NCBI GenBank assembly: GCA_963556195.1
Contig: OY744528.1
Coordinates: 53,642,560 to 53,706,559 of the forward strand
Direction of reading: 5' to 3'
Length of the DNA: 64,000 nucleotides
Origin: Sepiola atlantica
Taxonomy: Eukaryota > Mollusca > Cephalopoda > Sepiida > Sepiolidae
The position numbers and the translations under genes were made by a program. Numbering within the stretch: position 1 is the first letter of the stretch; the number at the start of each line of letters is the position of its first letter. The notes under the pieces are model-generated. The model was not told where the DNA came from, did not search any database, and saw only the letters and a list, made by a program, of their open reading frames with translations. Shown piece by piece: positions 31,925-45,757 of the stretch.

Positions 31925-32150
31925 ATACTACATTTATGATGTCTCTCTCTGTTTGTCCGGGGATGGAATTGAAAAGTAGGATCAAACACAAGTTTACTTA
32001 AGCAAAATCTTACGAGGAGTCCATTGGTGGTATTAATTTTGCATGAGTAAACATCGATAAACAGTAAAGACATTGTGTTATGCTATTTTATTTTATTGTC
32101 ATATGGTGTTTGGAGTTGCAAACGAGAGAGGTCCTCATATAGAAAATAGA
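31925..32150 (+). repeat. Dispersed repeat family A, copy 2
   Basis: Shares aaaatcttacgag, tggtggtattaattttgca, acatcgataaacagtaaaga and the following TTTTA-rich tract with 2885-3275. Confidence 0.5.
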
Positions 32151-32242
32151 TAAATAGAGGATAATATTATTATAAAGAAAAAACATACTCATAAATAATT
32201 AAGAATTTAGAAAAATGAAATCACATTAAATAAAAAGAAAGA

Positions 32243-32331
32243 TGAAGGTACAGAATATTAACAAAGATCTCCTCCACATTCTTAACATGAGGAGGGGGGG
32301 GGGCTATGTTAACTATTCTGTACCTTCACCA
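32243..32331. repeat. Hairpin with poly-G insert
   Basis: The sequence gaaggtacagaata, then ttaaca and ctcctc, is mirrored in reverse complement at the far end (gaggagg ... tgttaac ... attctgtaccttc). A run of about eleven G sits on one arm. Confidence 0.75.
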
Positions 32332-33262
32332 AAAAGAAATACATAATGCAAAAATTAAAAACCAAATCTGCAGATGTTTTTTAAAAATAACACATATCAA
32401 CTCTAAGAAATATTAAGTTTGAAAATAAAACTGAAAAAGAATAGTATCTGAACGAGTCCATGATTCGAAATAGGAGTAACCAGTAAAAACAGTCGTACTA
32501 GCATATATGATAAAGTATACACTGAAAACTAGATAAAAAGACACTATTTAATGATCATACATTGTTAAATCTTATAAACTAAAATAGATGTGAAAGAATA
32601 GTTACAAACTTTTATGAGCTTCAAACTACATCTTTATTAGGCGTCGGTTTAAATTGAGACAAGATTGAACTATCATGGTTGCAAGCCTATAAAATCAGTT
32701 AACTATGCAGCCCTCTAAAAGCAGCCACTTTGCCAATAAAATTAACCAATAACATAGATCTATTATAGAACCATCATCTTCATCTTTTCTTATTGAACAT
32801 TTATCTATCAAGATGCCATCAGAAGACTAAACTGTGACATAATTTTCCTTTTGTTTATCAGAGGTGATTCCAAGAGGGGGCAAAGAGGGCACGGGTCTCC
32901 TCCTCCCAAACAATGTTCTGACATTTTTCAATAAAACCTTTTCTGGTAATTAAAAAAAACCCAAAGCAAACATTTTATTTTATTTTTATTAATCGTCATT
33001 TTATTTGTGTTTAATCTGTAGAATTGTAAATTGATTCTGTGGAAATATATTATAGACACACAAAAATAGAAAATAATTTAGGAAATAGGAAGTAATTTAA
33101 CAATGTGAAAACGGCTGTACCTGATATTTTCATTTGTAAAGTTATACATGTTTCGGATTTTTAGTTTAGTTTCTATTTATAAAATTATTAACTAAATGAT
33201 TTCAGTATCTGTCAGGACAAATTAAACATTTATACGCTTTACTATTTATGTAAGGAAAAACT
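32332..33262. other. No recognised feature
   Basis: AT-rich sequence without a supported feature. Confidence 0.4.
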
Positions 33263-33279
33263 AAATAATAATAATAATA

Positions 33280-34190
33280 ATTCTGGTTCAAGAAATGCAT
33301 TACCCTACATAAAAAATCTAGCACAAAACCGACGAAGATATATACACGAAACAGAGTGGAAATTTAAAGGGAGAACCACATTAATTCAAAAATAACTATA
33401 GACCGATAACCTGCCTGTGGAAAACTGAGTGAAGAGATCTACCAGCCCCTTAATAGGCACATACTGCTACTCGAAGAACAAAAAAGGATGCCGGAAAGCG
33501 ACAAATGGAACAAATGATCTACTATACATCGACCCAAAGATATGGAGGATGTAATAATTAAAAAAGAACATAGCCATGGAATGGATCTATTACACAAAAG
33601 AATATGATGCAATTCTAAAGCATGGATAATTGGATGTTTAAGGATGTACAAAATACCAGAAAAAATTGTTAACTTTATGGAAAAGGAAATGGAATAATGG
33701 AGACTAGTAGAACTGACAGCTAGAGAACAACATTTGGCAGAGATACGAATAGAGAGAGGTATTGTTCAGGCCATGATGCCACTCACTCTGATACTCAAGG
33801 AATGCACTGCATGATATAGATTTGCAAAGACAAAGGAAAAATAAACCACCTCATGTATATAGGTGATCTGAAACTATTGTTATGAAAATAACATTTTAAC
33901 TCGAGCTATAAATACTAATAAACACAACTAAAATCTTTAGCCAGAATAAAAGAATTCAATTTGCCATGGAAAAATGTATACTGCTTGAAAAAAAAAAGAA
34001 AACTCAAAACAACAGAATGACTCAATCGAGAAGTGATGAGAGTACTTAGTGAATGCAGAACTAAAAATACCTGGACATTCTCAAAGCAGAATTGAAATAG
34101 AATGATACTGCATAAAAATAACTAGAAATATAGAAAGAACATTGCACAAATCCAAGGTAACTGAAACTGTCAGGGTAGATATGTAAGAAA
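33280..34190 (+). pseudogene. Non-LTR retrotransposon reverse transcriptase relic
   Basis: Recognisable blocks occur in order across frames: NYRPITCL (about 33400), LLLEEQK, MEWIYYTKEYDAILKHG (RT motif A region with the catalytic Asp replaced by Tyr), WIIGCLRMYKIPEKIVNF, LVELTAREQHLAEIRIERGI, and LMYIGDLKLL, the degraded YMDD box. Many stops, indels and a deletion after the first block show it is old. The block order is that of the LINE family whose C-terminus appears at 19.4 kb. An (AAT)n tract at 33263-33284 lies just upstream. Confidence 0.75.
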
Positions 34191-34294
34191 AATCCTGTAA
34201 TCTTCTCCCTCCCCCCAAACGGAAGATAGACTAGAATTTCCTTGTTTTTGATAATAAGCCACCGAAAAACAGAAAGTAGTTAGGGTCACTGCTT

Positions 34295-34360
34295 TATTTG
34301 ACATATGCAGACAAGTTATTTGACATATGCAGACAAGTTATTTGACATATGCAGACAAGT
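34295..34360 (+). repeat. 22-bp tandem repeat, 3 copies
   Basis: Three perfect copies of tatttgacatatgcagac plus aagt, followed by a 17-bp doublet based on atgagttgca. Confidence 0.95.
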
Positions 34361-34429
34361 TATGAGTTGCACAAATTATGAGTTGCATCTCTCTCCAGCT
34401 AATTGTTGTCAACTAGGCCAGTTTTAGAC

Positions 34430-34605
34430 TCCCAGACTTCCAGACAGCAGTTTTTATTTTATTCAAAGTCTTTCCGAAAGTCTACAGGTGAGTTACAGTT
34501 AGGTCTGCTATACCTTCCTGATTCAACATGCAGTAATCAGAAGGTCCATCTGAAAGTCCGCGGCTGGGTTGTAGGTAGGTCTACTATACTCGGTGGCAGC
34601 AACCC
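34430..34605 (+). repeat. Degenerate tandem duplication, about 76 bp
   Basis: The sequence gaaagtctacaggtgagttac followed by aggtctgctata (34476-34512) is echoed at 34552-34590 with substitutions. Confidence 0.5.
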
Positions 34606-35594
34606 TCCTAGCTTCTTTTTGTTCTCTGACTACCCTACCTAAACAAAATAGTGTCAACCAAATTCATTTACATTCAAAAGCCAAACGTTTGTATAATACT
34701 AATAAAAAACAAATTCTACAAATCCAAACACTGAGTATTCAAAGAGTGTCGCATTCAGAAAAAAGAAAGAAAAAATTGTTAGAGCTGAAATTTAAGAAAT
34801 AAACATTTCCAATAATGTGATTATTAGAAGCGAAGAAATTGTTGTTAATTCAAACAGAAAAAGAAACAACAAAAAAGTTTGCTGTTAAGTTGGATGCTGC
34901 CGAAACCAGATGTAATGATATATGGTATTTTTATTCCATGGTCCAATAAGAGATAAGGGTGGATAGTGGAAGTGGATTGTGGAAGTGGATTATGGTTGTG
35001 TAGAGAAAGCAAATGTCCGATCTTGAACTTATTCATGTTGCCATGATTTACTTTGATTTATTGGCTTCTGTTGCATCTCATTGCAACAGAATTCAATAAA
35101 ATGAAGCAAATCTCAAAAAAGCCATAGCAAGCCTAAGATGAACAATTCTATCAAAGTGACCGTTTCCAGAGATGCAGTATCAATAATTTTGCCGGAAGAA
35201 TGATTTCAATAAAATAATGAAAGAAACAAGATGTCTATAACTCATTTACAAGTGAAACTCAAAGGTAAACGTTAACAATGTTATGTTGAAAGGGTTGAGG
35301 TTCTTATTTTGTACAAAAATACACACAAAACACGAATTAATATGCTTTCACCAATGCATATGAAAATCTATCAATTTTTGTATGAGTTAGAAGAAAAGTA
35401 TTTGTATTTCTTACAACCTGAAAGTTCAGCCAGATATTGATTATAGCAAATTCATTAAGACTGAACTCTCTCAGTAAAACTGAATGAGTAACATCTAAAA
35501 GTCTGTGAATATGAAATGTTCATCATTTGCTTAGAATTTTATTTTACTCTTTAAGCATCAAACGAACTATACTTTATCCTTTAGTTTAAACTAG
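34606..35594. other. No recognised feature
   Basis: AT-rich sequence without a supported feature. Confidence 0.4.
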
Positions 35595-36241
35595 CATGGA
35601 TACCCGCGTTGTCCGGTGGCATGGACCAAAAAAAAAGTTAAAATGTTTAAGACCTTTCTTTTTAAACGTCTCTCCTTCTACCTCTCTCTATCTATCTCTA
35701 TGTCTTCCCTCTTTCTTCTCCTGCCCTTCTCTCCTCATATCTCACTTCCTCTATCTCTTCCATCTCCCTTTCTCCTCCTTCTCTCTCCCATCTCTTTATT
35801 CCACTCTCTGCTCTCCTCAATATCTCTCTCGCCCTTTCTCCACCTCCTTTTTTGAATTTAGCATATACCACTTACCAAATTTAATATTTAATACAATATT
35901 CTGTATTTACTATTCATTACTTCAAAGAATTTGCAGAGCGTTGAGAAATGCTAAATAAAATTCAAGAAGGATGGGGCCTCAGAATTTCTCAAGGCTTGCT
36001 AATTTCTTTCCGTAAAGTAACGAATTTCTACATAAAATTAAATATTGCTCTAAATTGACACCCTTGACTAATTTTGTTCCTGTTAGCCCCCTCCCCCAAT
36101 AAATATTATAAAAAAAGTTTGCCCATATTCTGTCGGAGACAATGCTGAAAACATATATCAGTTTTGTAGTTGTATCCTGTGTAGTTTCTGAATTTTAGCT
36201 GGACACACACAGAGAAACAGACAACTATCTTTTATATAATT
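35595..36241 (+). mobile_element. Possible non-autonomous element with CT-rich core
   Basis: It begins near gcatggatacccgcgttgtcc, includes about 190 bp of nearly pure pyrimidine (35656-35850), and ends with acacacagagaaacagacaa then cttttatataattgat. This start-and-end pairing is one I associate with common invertebrate interspersed repeats, but I cannot name the family and saw no inverted termini. Confidence 0.3.
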
Positions 36242-37028
36242 GATTATGCATTTCTAAACATCTACTATTTCTAAATGCCATGATGGCATCCGATTAAATA
36301 TTATGCAATTAACAGAAGAGATGACAGATAAAACTGTAGAAATAAAAGTGAATGTGGGTGTGTTTATAAAAAATTCTAACAAGAATCTTTAATGGCGATT
36401 TATACAATAGTGATTGCTTATTATTGGAACTATGAGGTCAGTGTTAGCAAAACCCATGTTAAGAGTGTCCATCACCGTGACCATGGCCATCGAATATAAC
36501 AAAGGATAAAGTCGGGGGTCAGTTAGTGCTCTTTATTACCTAAGTTTTACACACAGATCTTCAGTTAATACCGTATCACCTTGCATTCTAAGACAGTATC
36601 AAGTATTAAAATATTGTATTAAAGGGGGTGGGGGAGATGAACCTGAATTTGAACTGATGTTCTTTATTAGTAGAGATGTACAGAATCCACTTCTGGTATG
36701 TCATCAACACTTCAGTTGTAAGCTTATGAATAAATGTCAAGGAATACTTTAGAAATAAATGTATTGCTTAATTCATGTAGAACTTTTAGTTTGACAAAGT
36801 TCGAGTGAAATATATCAAAACTTCAAAAACGTGCAGACAGAACCTTTTTAATTTTGGGTGAGGATTTGTTAAACAAAAGATAATAAATCAGTTCAAGTAA
36901 ATCTAGCTTGTACAATATAACTATGAATGGCTGACAAAACAAAAACTGGTGAGTGACTCAACCACCAACGGCGATGTTTATTCAAGAGAAACATGGTTTT
37001 CTAGTGCAAAAAAATCTAAATAAATCAT
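36242..37028. other. No recognised feature
   Basis: AT-rich sequence preceding the minisatellite. Confidence 0.4.
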
Positions 37029-39264
37029 GCAAATTGAATTCGATTGATACATAATGTTACACCGGCCGTTCTTACACAGGAGAAACTACACCGGTTGTCA
37101 CTATAAATAGTGCGAGTCACCAGAAGACAAAGCACAGTCTTGTAACTGTCTAGCCATGAGCTAGTCACTTTCTTACTTTGTTAATACACTTGTTAAACCA
37201 ACCCTCGACTTGACTTCCTTTATTTATTATTTACTGTGGAACAACTTCACAACACATAATGTGAATTGAATTCGATTGATACATCATGTAAATTGAATTT
37301 GATTGATACATCATGTGAATTGAATTCTATTGATACATCATGTGAATTAAATTCGATTAGTACATCATGTAGAATTGAATTCGATTGATACATCATGTGA
37401 ATTGAATTCGATTGATACATCATGCGAATTGAATTCGGTTGATACATCATGCGAATTGAATTCGATTGATACATCATGCGAATTGAATTCGATTGATACA
37501 TCATGCGAATTGAATTCGATTGATACATCATGTGAATTGAATTCGTTTGATACATCATGTGAATTGAATTCGATTGATACATCATGTGAATTGAATTCGA
37601 TTGATACATCATGTGAATTAAATTCGAGTGATACATCATGTGAATTGAATTCGATTGATACATCATGCGAATTGAATTCGAGTGATACATCATGTGAATT
37701 GAATTCGAGTGATACATCATGTGAATTGAATTCGATTGATACATCATGTGAATTGAATTCGAGTGATACATCATGTGAATTGAATTCGATTGATACATCA
37801 TGTGAATTGAATTCGATTGATACATCATGTGAATTGAATTCGATTGATACATCATGCGAATTGAATTCGATTGATACATCATGCGAATTGAAGTCGATTG
37901 ATACATCATGTGAATTGAATTCGAGTGATACATCATGCGAATTGAATTCGATTGATACATCATGCGAATTGAATTCGAGTGATACATCATGTGAATTGAA
38001 TTCGATTGATACATCATGTGAATTGAATTCGATTGATACATCATGTGAATTAAATTCGATTGATACATCATGTGAATTGAATTCGAGTGATACATCATGT
38101 GAATTGAATTCGATTAGTACATCATGTGAATTGAATTCGAGTGATACATCATGTGAATTGAATTCGATTGATACATCATGCGAATTGAATTCGATTGATA
38201 CATCATGTGAATTGAATTCGAGTGATACATCATGTGAATTGAATTCGATTGATACATCATGTGAATTGAATTCGAGTGATACATCATGTGAATTGAATTC
38301 GATTGATACATCATGTGAATTGAATTCGATTGATACATCATGTGAATTGAATTCGATTGATACATCATGCGAATTGAATTCGATTGATACATCATGCGAA
38401 TTGAAGTCGATTGATACATCATGCGAATTGAATTCGATTGATACATCATGTGAATTGAATTCGAGTGATACATCATGTGAATTGAATTCGATTGATACAT
38501 CATGTGAATTGAATTCGAGTGATACATCATGCGAATTGAATTCGATTGATACATCATGTGAATTGAATTCGATTGATACATCATGTGAATTGAATTCGAG
38601 TGATACATCATGTGAATTGAATTCGATTGATACATCATGAGAATTGAATTCGATTGATACATCATGCGAATTGAATTCGATTGATACATCATGCGAATTG
38701 AATTCGATTGATACATCATGCGAATTGAATTCGATTGATACATCATGCGAATTGAATTCGATTGATACATCATGCGAATTGAATTCGATTGATACATCAT
38801 GCGAATTGAATTCGATTGATACATCATGCGAATTGAATTCGATTGATACATCATGCGAATTGAATTCGATTGATACATCATGCGAATTGAATTCGATTGA
38901 TACATCATGCGAATTGAATTCGATTGATACATCATGTGAATTGAATTCGTTTGATACATCATGTGAATTGAATTCGATTGATACATCATGCGAATTGAAT
39001 TCGATTGATACATCATGCGAATTGAAGTCGATTGATACATCATGCGAATTGAATTCGATTGATACATCATGCGAATTGAATTCGATTGATACATCATGCG
39101 AATTGAAGTCGATTGATACATCATGCGAATTGAAGTCGATTGATACATCATGCGAATTGAAGTCGATTGATACATCATGCGAATTGAAGTCGATTGATAC
39201 ATCATGCGAATTGAAGTCGATTGATACATCATGCGAATTGAAGTCGATTGATACATCATGTCAA
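37029..39264. repeat. 27-bp minisatellite, about 75 units
   Basis: The unit contains gaattgaattcgattgatac followed by atcatg(t/c). Each unit carries an EcoRI site (GAATTC). Variants are GAGTGAT for GATTGAT, GAAGTC for GAATTC, and T or C at the last base; variants cluster, and a run of GAAGTC units fills the last 200 bp. As 27 is divisible by three and some phases lack stops, long frames exist on both strands (up to 421 codons plus, 407 codons minus) encoding NSIDTSCEL or QSNSIHMMY repeats; I regard these as artefacts. A block of about 19 units (513 bp) appears twice in the same variant order. A solo LTR splits off the first unit. Confidence 0.95.
37055..37254 (+). mobile_element. 200-bp solo LTR inside the minisatellite
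   Basis: Starts TGTTACACCGG and ends TTCACAACA (TG...CA), and is flanked on both sides by CATAA (37050-37054 and 37255-37259), a 5-bp target-site duplication made from satellite sequence. A TATA-like tataaata lies near 37105. The GC content is higher than in the surroundings. No internal retrotransposon sequence remains, so it arose by recombination between two LTRs. It is unrelated in sequence to the 8.5 kb Gypsy LTR; orientation is inferred from the TATA box. Confidence 0.85.
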
Positions 39265-40469
39265 CTGATTTGAATTGATTTTTTGAGTGATCAGTCAGAC
39301 CGGTTAGTATACAACGAAGGTAAAAATAAGAAAACACTTTTATAATTATAAATAACTATAAAACAAATCTCAGGAATAAATTAATGGTGTGCATGGCCAT
39401 GGACAAACATTGATAAATTAGCTGCTGTGTTAAAAGCTAAAGACACTCATTAAATATGGCATCGCCATTGTACATGTTCATCTTCGAGAAGACATGAAGT
39501 GAAATCTTACTGATTAGATCTTCTATTCAGCTGCACGAAGTTTTCAACAAAAATAATCACTATGACAAACACAAAAGCTTTTAAGCTATTAGCGACATCC
39601 TCCACTCTATAATAAAGAGCAATGGATACAATAGCAACTTGTGTTTAATAAATCACTTGCAATAGGTATTGTGTTCGGATATTAAATGATTCAAAATGGA
39701 TTGATATGCCATAAAACAGACAAACCAAACTATATATAGATTGCTTGCCTCTCTCGCATTTTATAAAATTGTCTATTATCTATTATTATACTAAAGCGGA
39801 GTTAATCAACGTTTGTTTCCATAAGGCATTTTTCCTAATCACATAAAATGCATGCTAAAATATTCCTTGCTTTGAGATTGAATTATATTAAATGTAATTG
39901 TTCTAATTCGCCTTACATTGCAATTAACTCACCAAGTTCCTGTCTATTGCTCCCTTCTCTCTTACTTTTTTATGTTTCACCGCCTGCTCTTATTTTATAC
40001 CATTTCTATCACTATTGCTTTCGACTCTTTCTGTATACATATCCCCCTGTCTCTCCCTATACCTGTCCCTATCCGTGGCCCCTCTCTCTCTCTATCTTTA
40101 TTAGCAGTCGAATGTAAAAAGAAAAGAAAGAATAAAATGATTGGAATAGTCCATTATAAACAAAAGAGCATAACACCACAAAAAGTAAAAGTATTTGACC
40201 TGTAGCCGAGATAAAAGGAGAGAAAGAGAGAGAGAGAGAGGGAGATATAGCTAGCAGAAAGCGACTGATTTGGGATTTCGTCTTTTTATATATTTTTATT
40301 TAACTGGTTTTGCAAACTCACTTTTTATATATCAGCCGGGAGAATCTTCGCATCATTCTGGAAACCTAGGGACTGACTTGACTCTTGGCAGATCACTCTC
40401 TGTCAGAATGAAGTACGGTTCGATCGGGTCCTAAGTAGTCATCCTCTTATTTTTATTTTTTTGAGTGTG
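39265..40469. other. No recognised feature; pyrimidine-rich patches
   Basis: CT-rich stretches at 39930-40100 and a GA-rich patch at 40215-40245. No coding motif. Confidence 0.4.
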
Positions 40470-40560
40470 CATCCTTAGAGAAGCTGGTTTTCCCCACATT
40501 AAACTGACCTTGTGTCACATCTTGCTGCCGTGTGAGTCACGTAAATAAAGGGGTTGGTTG
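40470..40560 (+). repeat. Dispersed repeat family E, copy 2
   Basis: The sequences ttttccccacattaaactgac and cttgtgtcacatcttgctgcc match 4870-4910 and 50045-50090. Confidence 0.5.
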
Positions 40561-41689
40561 GGGCTTCTTCTTTTAATACCAGCTGAGGAATCGTTAGCAC
40601 ATTCTGCTTCTAGGGTCAGGTTTGCAAGGCGTCCGACCCTTTTATATGAATTAGTTCGGTTTGGTGCTAGCAGAAAATCATCCCAGACATTACCTCCTCC
40701 TCCTTTTAGAGGAGGTATTCCCGGTCACCTTTATCGTTATTCAAATAATCTAATCTGAGCTCAATGGGTGACCTAACGTGACACATTTTTTCTCGGAATT
40801 AATATTATCTAGTAAGTAATATTCTTTTGACATATATAGCCATTTTTTAATCTTTCAGATATGAAATTTGTTTCAGAACTTCCAAGTGTTGTTTACACGT
40901 TTCATATTCTTTGAAATCTTTGTGAAATCACTTTTATTAAATGTTCTTTTATCAAATTTATATTTAGACTTGTTCTTTATTCTTCTGATGGCACTCAACC
41001 TTTCATTTTTGTCTTTTAAAAAAATGGACAGAAGCAACCTATTATTTTCGCCATTAGAGAAACACGGTTTTCATCCAATATAATTTTTTTTTGCCAATAA
41101 AATATATAAAACATATTATTAAAAACAAATCCACCTAGTAAAAGTAAGTGTCTGTTTATTTGCATATGTGTTTACCAATAATTCTAACAATTCTAATAAG
41201 AGTAAATATTATATTGGTAAGCAGATTGATTGTAAACTATGATGACAGTAATGATTTATGGCCACAATGTCGGTGGAATTCATCACATTCACTGTGGTCA
41301 TCTAACATTACATCAGAGTCAACTAAGATTTAAGGAAGTGTTACAAAGCTAACTCCATTCTATTGTAGTAACTAATGCTTAAAATAAAATGAAAGATTAC
41401 TCCCCCTTTTAACTGCAATATGAATGTTAAACATATAAAGAAATATAAACATCATAATAAATAATATGGTTAATAATAAAGATAATAATTATATGTAAAG
41501 GCAATTTCATGTTCGTATGTTATAACCCTCTACTTTTTTTTTAAAAGATGGGGTTGTCCGATTTTTGAATATGCAATGCAAAAAAAGACATTTTTAAAAT
41601 TTCATCAGATGTGGCTATGTGTCGAGCATGAAACTCGAACTAAAATACACATGTTTGGCCTTTGGGCTAGGATCAAAGTGTAGTATCTG
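40561..41689. other. No recognised feature
   Basis: Mostly AT-rich; 40575-40615 (ggaatcgttagcacattctg) may be a fragment of a SINE I cannot name. Confidence 0.35.
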
Positions 41690-41935
41690 TCATGTCCAAA
41701 GATAATACAATAATATTGTAGGGTCTGCATTCATGCCGAACGTCTAATGAATGGTAATATGTCCCAAAATCTTACAAGTGTTTTATAGATAGACCCCCAT
41801 AACCAGTTATATTCTGAAACTGTATTAACCAAAATACTGGTAAGTATATTTCAGCTTGAACAAAAGTGGTACGATAATATTGTGGGGTCTGCATTCGCAT
41901 TAGACGTCCAAAGAATGGAAATATTTTTAAGCACG
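41690..41935 (+). repeat. Dispersed repeat family A, copies 3 and 4
   Basis: Two tandemly placed short copies of ataatattgt(a/g)gggtctgcattc, at about 41709 and 41876, each followed by gaacgtct/agacgtcc and aatggaaatat-like sequence. Confidence 0.5.
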
Positions 41936-42289
41936 GCAGCAATATACAACAGATGAAGGATAGAACTGTTGAATTTCAACGATTCCTGTCAGGAAAAATA
42001 AATTTAATAATAATTCTAAAACAATATTAGAATTTATCTTCAAGTCAAGTGAGAAAAATCTTGTCATCAAACGAGAACCAAAGAATCTTTCTTGCAACAA
42101 ATCTCTGGTGGAGATTAGATGTCTAATTCGTCTTTCCTCAAAAGATAACTACAACATTGTATATAGAAGTTTTGTCACATCTATTTTCATGTCAGTCACA
42201 TCACAGGCATTTGTCATAGCCTCGATTTTTAAAGCCACTCCTCTTGCAGTGAAAAAGGGCTTGTATCTCTCTATGACTCACTTTCTGCC
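41936..42289. other. No recognised feature
   Basis: AT-rich sequence without a supported feature. Confidence 0.4.
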
Positions 42290-42945
42290 CAGTCATCATG
42301 CCTAACATCAGCAGCAGGAGCCGTCTGCCTAATGCGCTAAACCTGCCCTTTTTAGGGCAATACAAATACAAACTTATTAATGTGTATCAACTGCCCTTTT
42401 CAGCGCAACTTTTCATCAACTACTACCTGCATTTTGGTCTTTTTAAGATCTTTCTCTATTTAAAAATTCCGGTGACATACTCTTGCAGCTCAAGTCTCTG
42501 ATGACGTCTTCCTGATCAGACTTGCTGCCGATCCAGTCCTTGGTGGCATTCTCCTGCTGCTACCTATAACGACGTCCCACTGACGAGACCTGTCCGACTG
42601 CTGCTCCAGCCTCTGGTGAGACATACTCCCACTGATTCAGCCCTTGGTGATGCTCTCCTGACCTAACTTGATGAGCTATCATTCCGAACCTGCCGAGGCT
42701 GCTACTTGTCGACCAGACCTTCCTCCAATGTTTGAGAACAACTCATTCCGGACAATTTTCGTCACCTGTCCTGCAATGCCAGCAGCCAGAACAGAAACCT
42801 CCAGCTTTCTGAGATTGTTCTACCCTATTTGCAGTAAACACAGCTTTTTTCTTTTATCACGTTCTCCTGTGTTTGTTATTATTTCTCTGCATACATTTCT
42901 TTTGTGTTTCAACAATAGCTGTAAGACCGAACCCTGCAACATATT

Positions 42946-42947
<2 letters not shown>
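42290..42947 (+). repeat. GC-richer block with degenerate tandem units
   Basis: Between about 42480 and 42720 a unit of roughly 50 bp recurs imperfectly (gacctg ... ctgctgc ... ccagtccttggtg ... ctcctg). Base composition departs clearly from the AT-rich neighbourhood. It may be part of an unrecognised retroelement. Confidence 0.4.

Positions 42948-43005
<58 letters not shown>
42948..43005 (+). repeat. (CT)n microsatellite
   Basis: About 58 bp of uninterrupted CT. Confidence 0.97.
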
Positions 43006-43007
<2 letters not shown>

Positions 43008-43009
43008 GA

Positions 43010-43128
43010 GTATGACCTTAAAATACATCCAGTGGTGAGGCCTCCATTTGGGAGCTGTGGGGAATGTGGAGTTGCCCCTTAGTTGCCATTGCTCCCATGT
43101 AGTAACTGTAAGGGCCCATCTATGTGTC
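43010..43128 (+). repeat. Dispersed repeat family E, copy 3
   Basis: The sequences ggggaatgtggagttgcccct and tagttgccattgctcccatgt correspond to 4525-4570 of copy 1. Confidence 0.4.
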
Positions 43129-43319
43129 AAATAGAACCTACTGGCGCTACCAAATCCGGCTGTCTGAAGTTATTGAGTTCCTGACTCAAAATGCACCAAA
43201 CATTGATGTTTTATTGTTTTTTTTCCTTTGCAAAACTCAATCATGTTCTGAAAAATTGAAAACAAAAAAACAGCAATGTCCCCCCCTCCCCTCTATTACC
43301 TCCCTCTCGCCCCTTTCAC

Positions 43320-43630
43320 TCAACCAAACACCATGAATAAATACTTAAACATATAAAGAACTTGAAGCATAAAAACCTTCACCAAAATGACCGGATTCAG
43401 CATTAAATGCCGTGAAACAAAAACAACCAAACCAAAAACCATGATTAAACATTTGAAGATGTAAAGAACTTGAAGCACAAAAACCTTCACCAAAATGACC
43501 AGATTCGGCATTAAATAACACGAAAAGGGTTGACATGTCGTAAAACAAAACAACCAAACCAAACACCATAATTAAACATTTGAGGATATAAAGAACTTCA
43601 AGCATAAAAACCTTCACCAAAATGACAACA
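43320..43630 (+). repeat. Tandem repeat, 3 copies of about 110-125 bp
   Basis: Each copy contains ccaaacacca, aaacattt, ataaagaacttgaagca and aaaaaccttcaccaaaatgac. Copies begin near 43323, 43432 and 43556; the middle copy has an extra stretch near 43525. Confidence 0.85.
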
Positions 43631-43774
43631 ATTCAAAATACCAAAGCTCTTAACTAATGACTAATAATGATCCACTGACTTAAGACTCAAATGAAGGATA
43701 TTTCCTTCTACATCCATGGCATGAAATGACCCTTATGGTTCATGTGCCATTAAGCAATAATTAACCTCTTACCT

Positions 43775-45231
<1,457 letters not shown>

Positions 45232-45541
45232 CATTTTTATATTTATTATGTCAGTAATGTCAATTTTTATATTTATTATGTCAGTAATGTTAATTTTTAT
45301 ATTTATCATGTCAGTGATGTTAATTTTTATATTTATCATGTCAGTAATGTTAATTTTTATATTTATCATGTCAGTAATGTTAATTTTTATATTTATCACG
45401 TCACTAATGTTAATTTTTATATTTATTATGTCAGTAATGTTAACTTTTATATTTATTATGTCAGTAATGTTAATTTTTATATTTATTATGTCAGTAATGT
45501 TAATTTTTATATTTATTATGTGAGTAATGTTAATTTTTATA
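45232..45541. repeat. 30-bp minisatellite, about 10 units
   Basis: The unit contains taatttttatatttattatg then tcagtaatgt. Most substitutions are single T/C or A/G changes. Frames are open on both strands because the period is divisible by three. Confidence 0.95.
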
Positions 45542-45726
45542 TAACTCATGGTTTACATCTTGAATATTGCTGCATGTATTGTCCTTTATCTTTTTAATGT
45601 ATGTGTTAATTCAATAAAAAAATTATATTATAGGTAGCATAGGTAAACAAGAGAGATTTCATAGTTTCATCATATTATCTGGAATGTACTTTCTTCATGC
45701 ATGATTTCAGTAAAAGGTACTAAAGT

Positions 45727-45757
<31 letters not shown>

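Noticed and set aside
37375..38640. Long open frame of NSIDTSCEL repeats as a gene
   Set aside because: The frame results from a 27-bp tandem repeat that lacks stops; similar long frames exist on the opposite strand and no start context, signal or flanking exon supports translation.
37256..39264. CRISPR array
   Set aside because: Units are contiguous 27-bp repeats without unique spacers, and the surrounding sequence is eukaryotic.
38114..39337. Minus-strand 407-codon frame of SNSIHMMYQ-type repeats as a gene
   Set aside because: It is the reverse reading of the same satellite; both strands cannot reasonably be coding and composition follows the repeat exactly.
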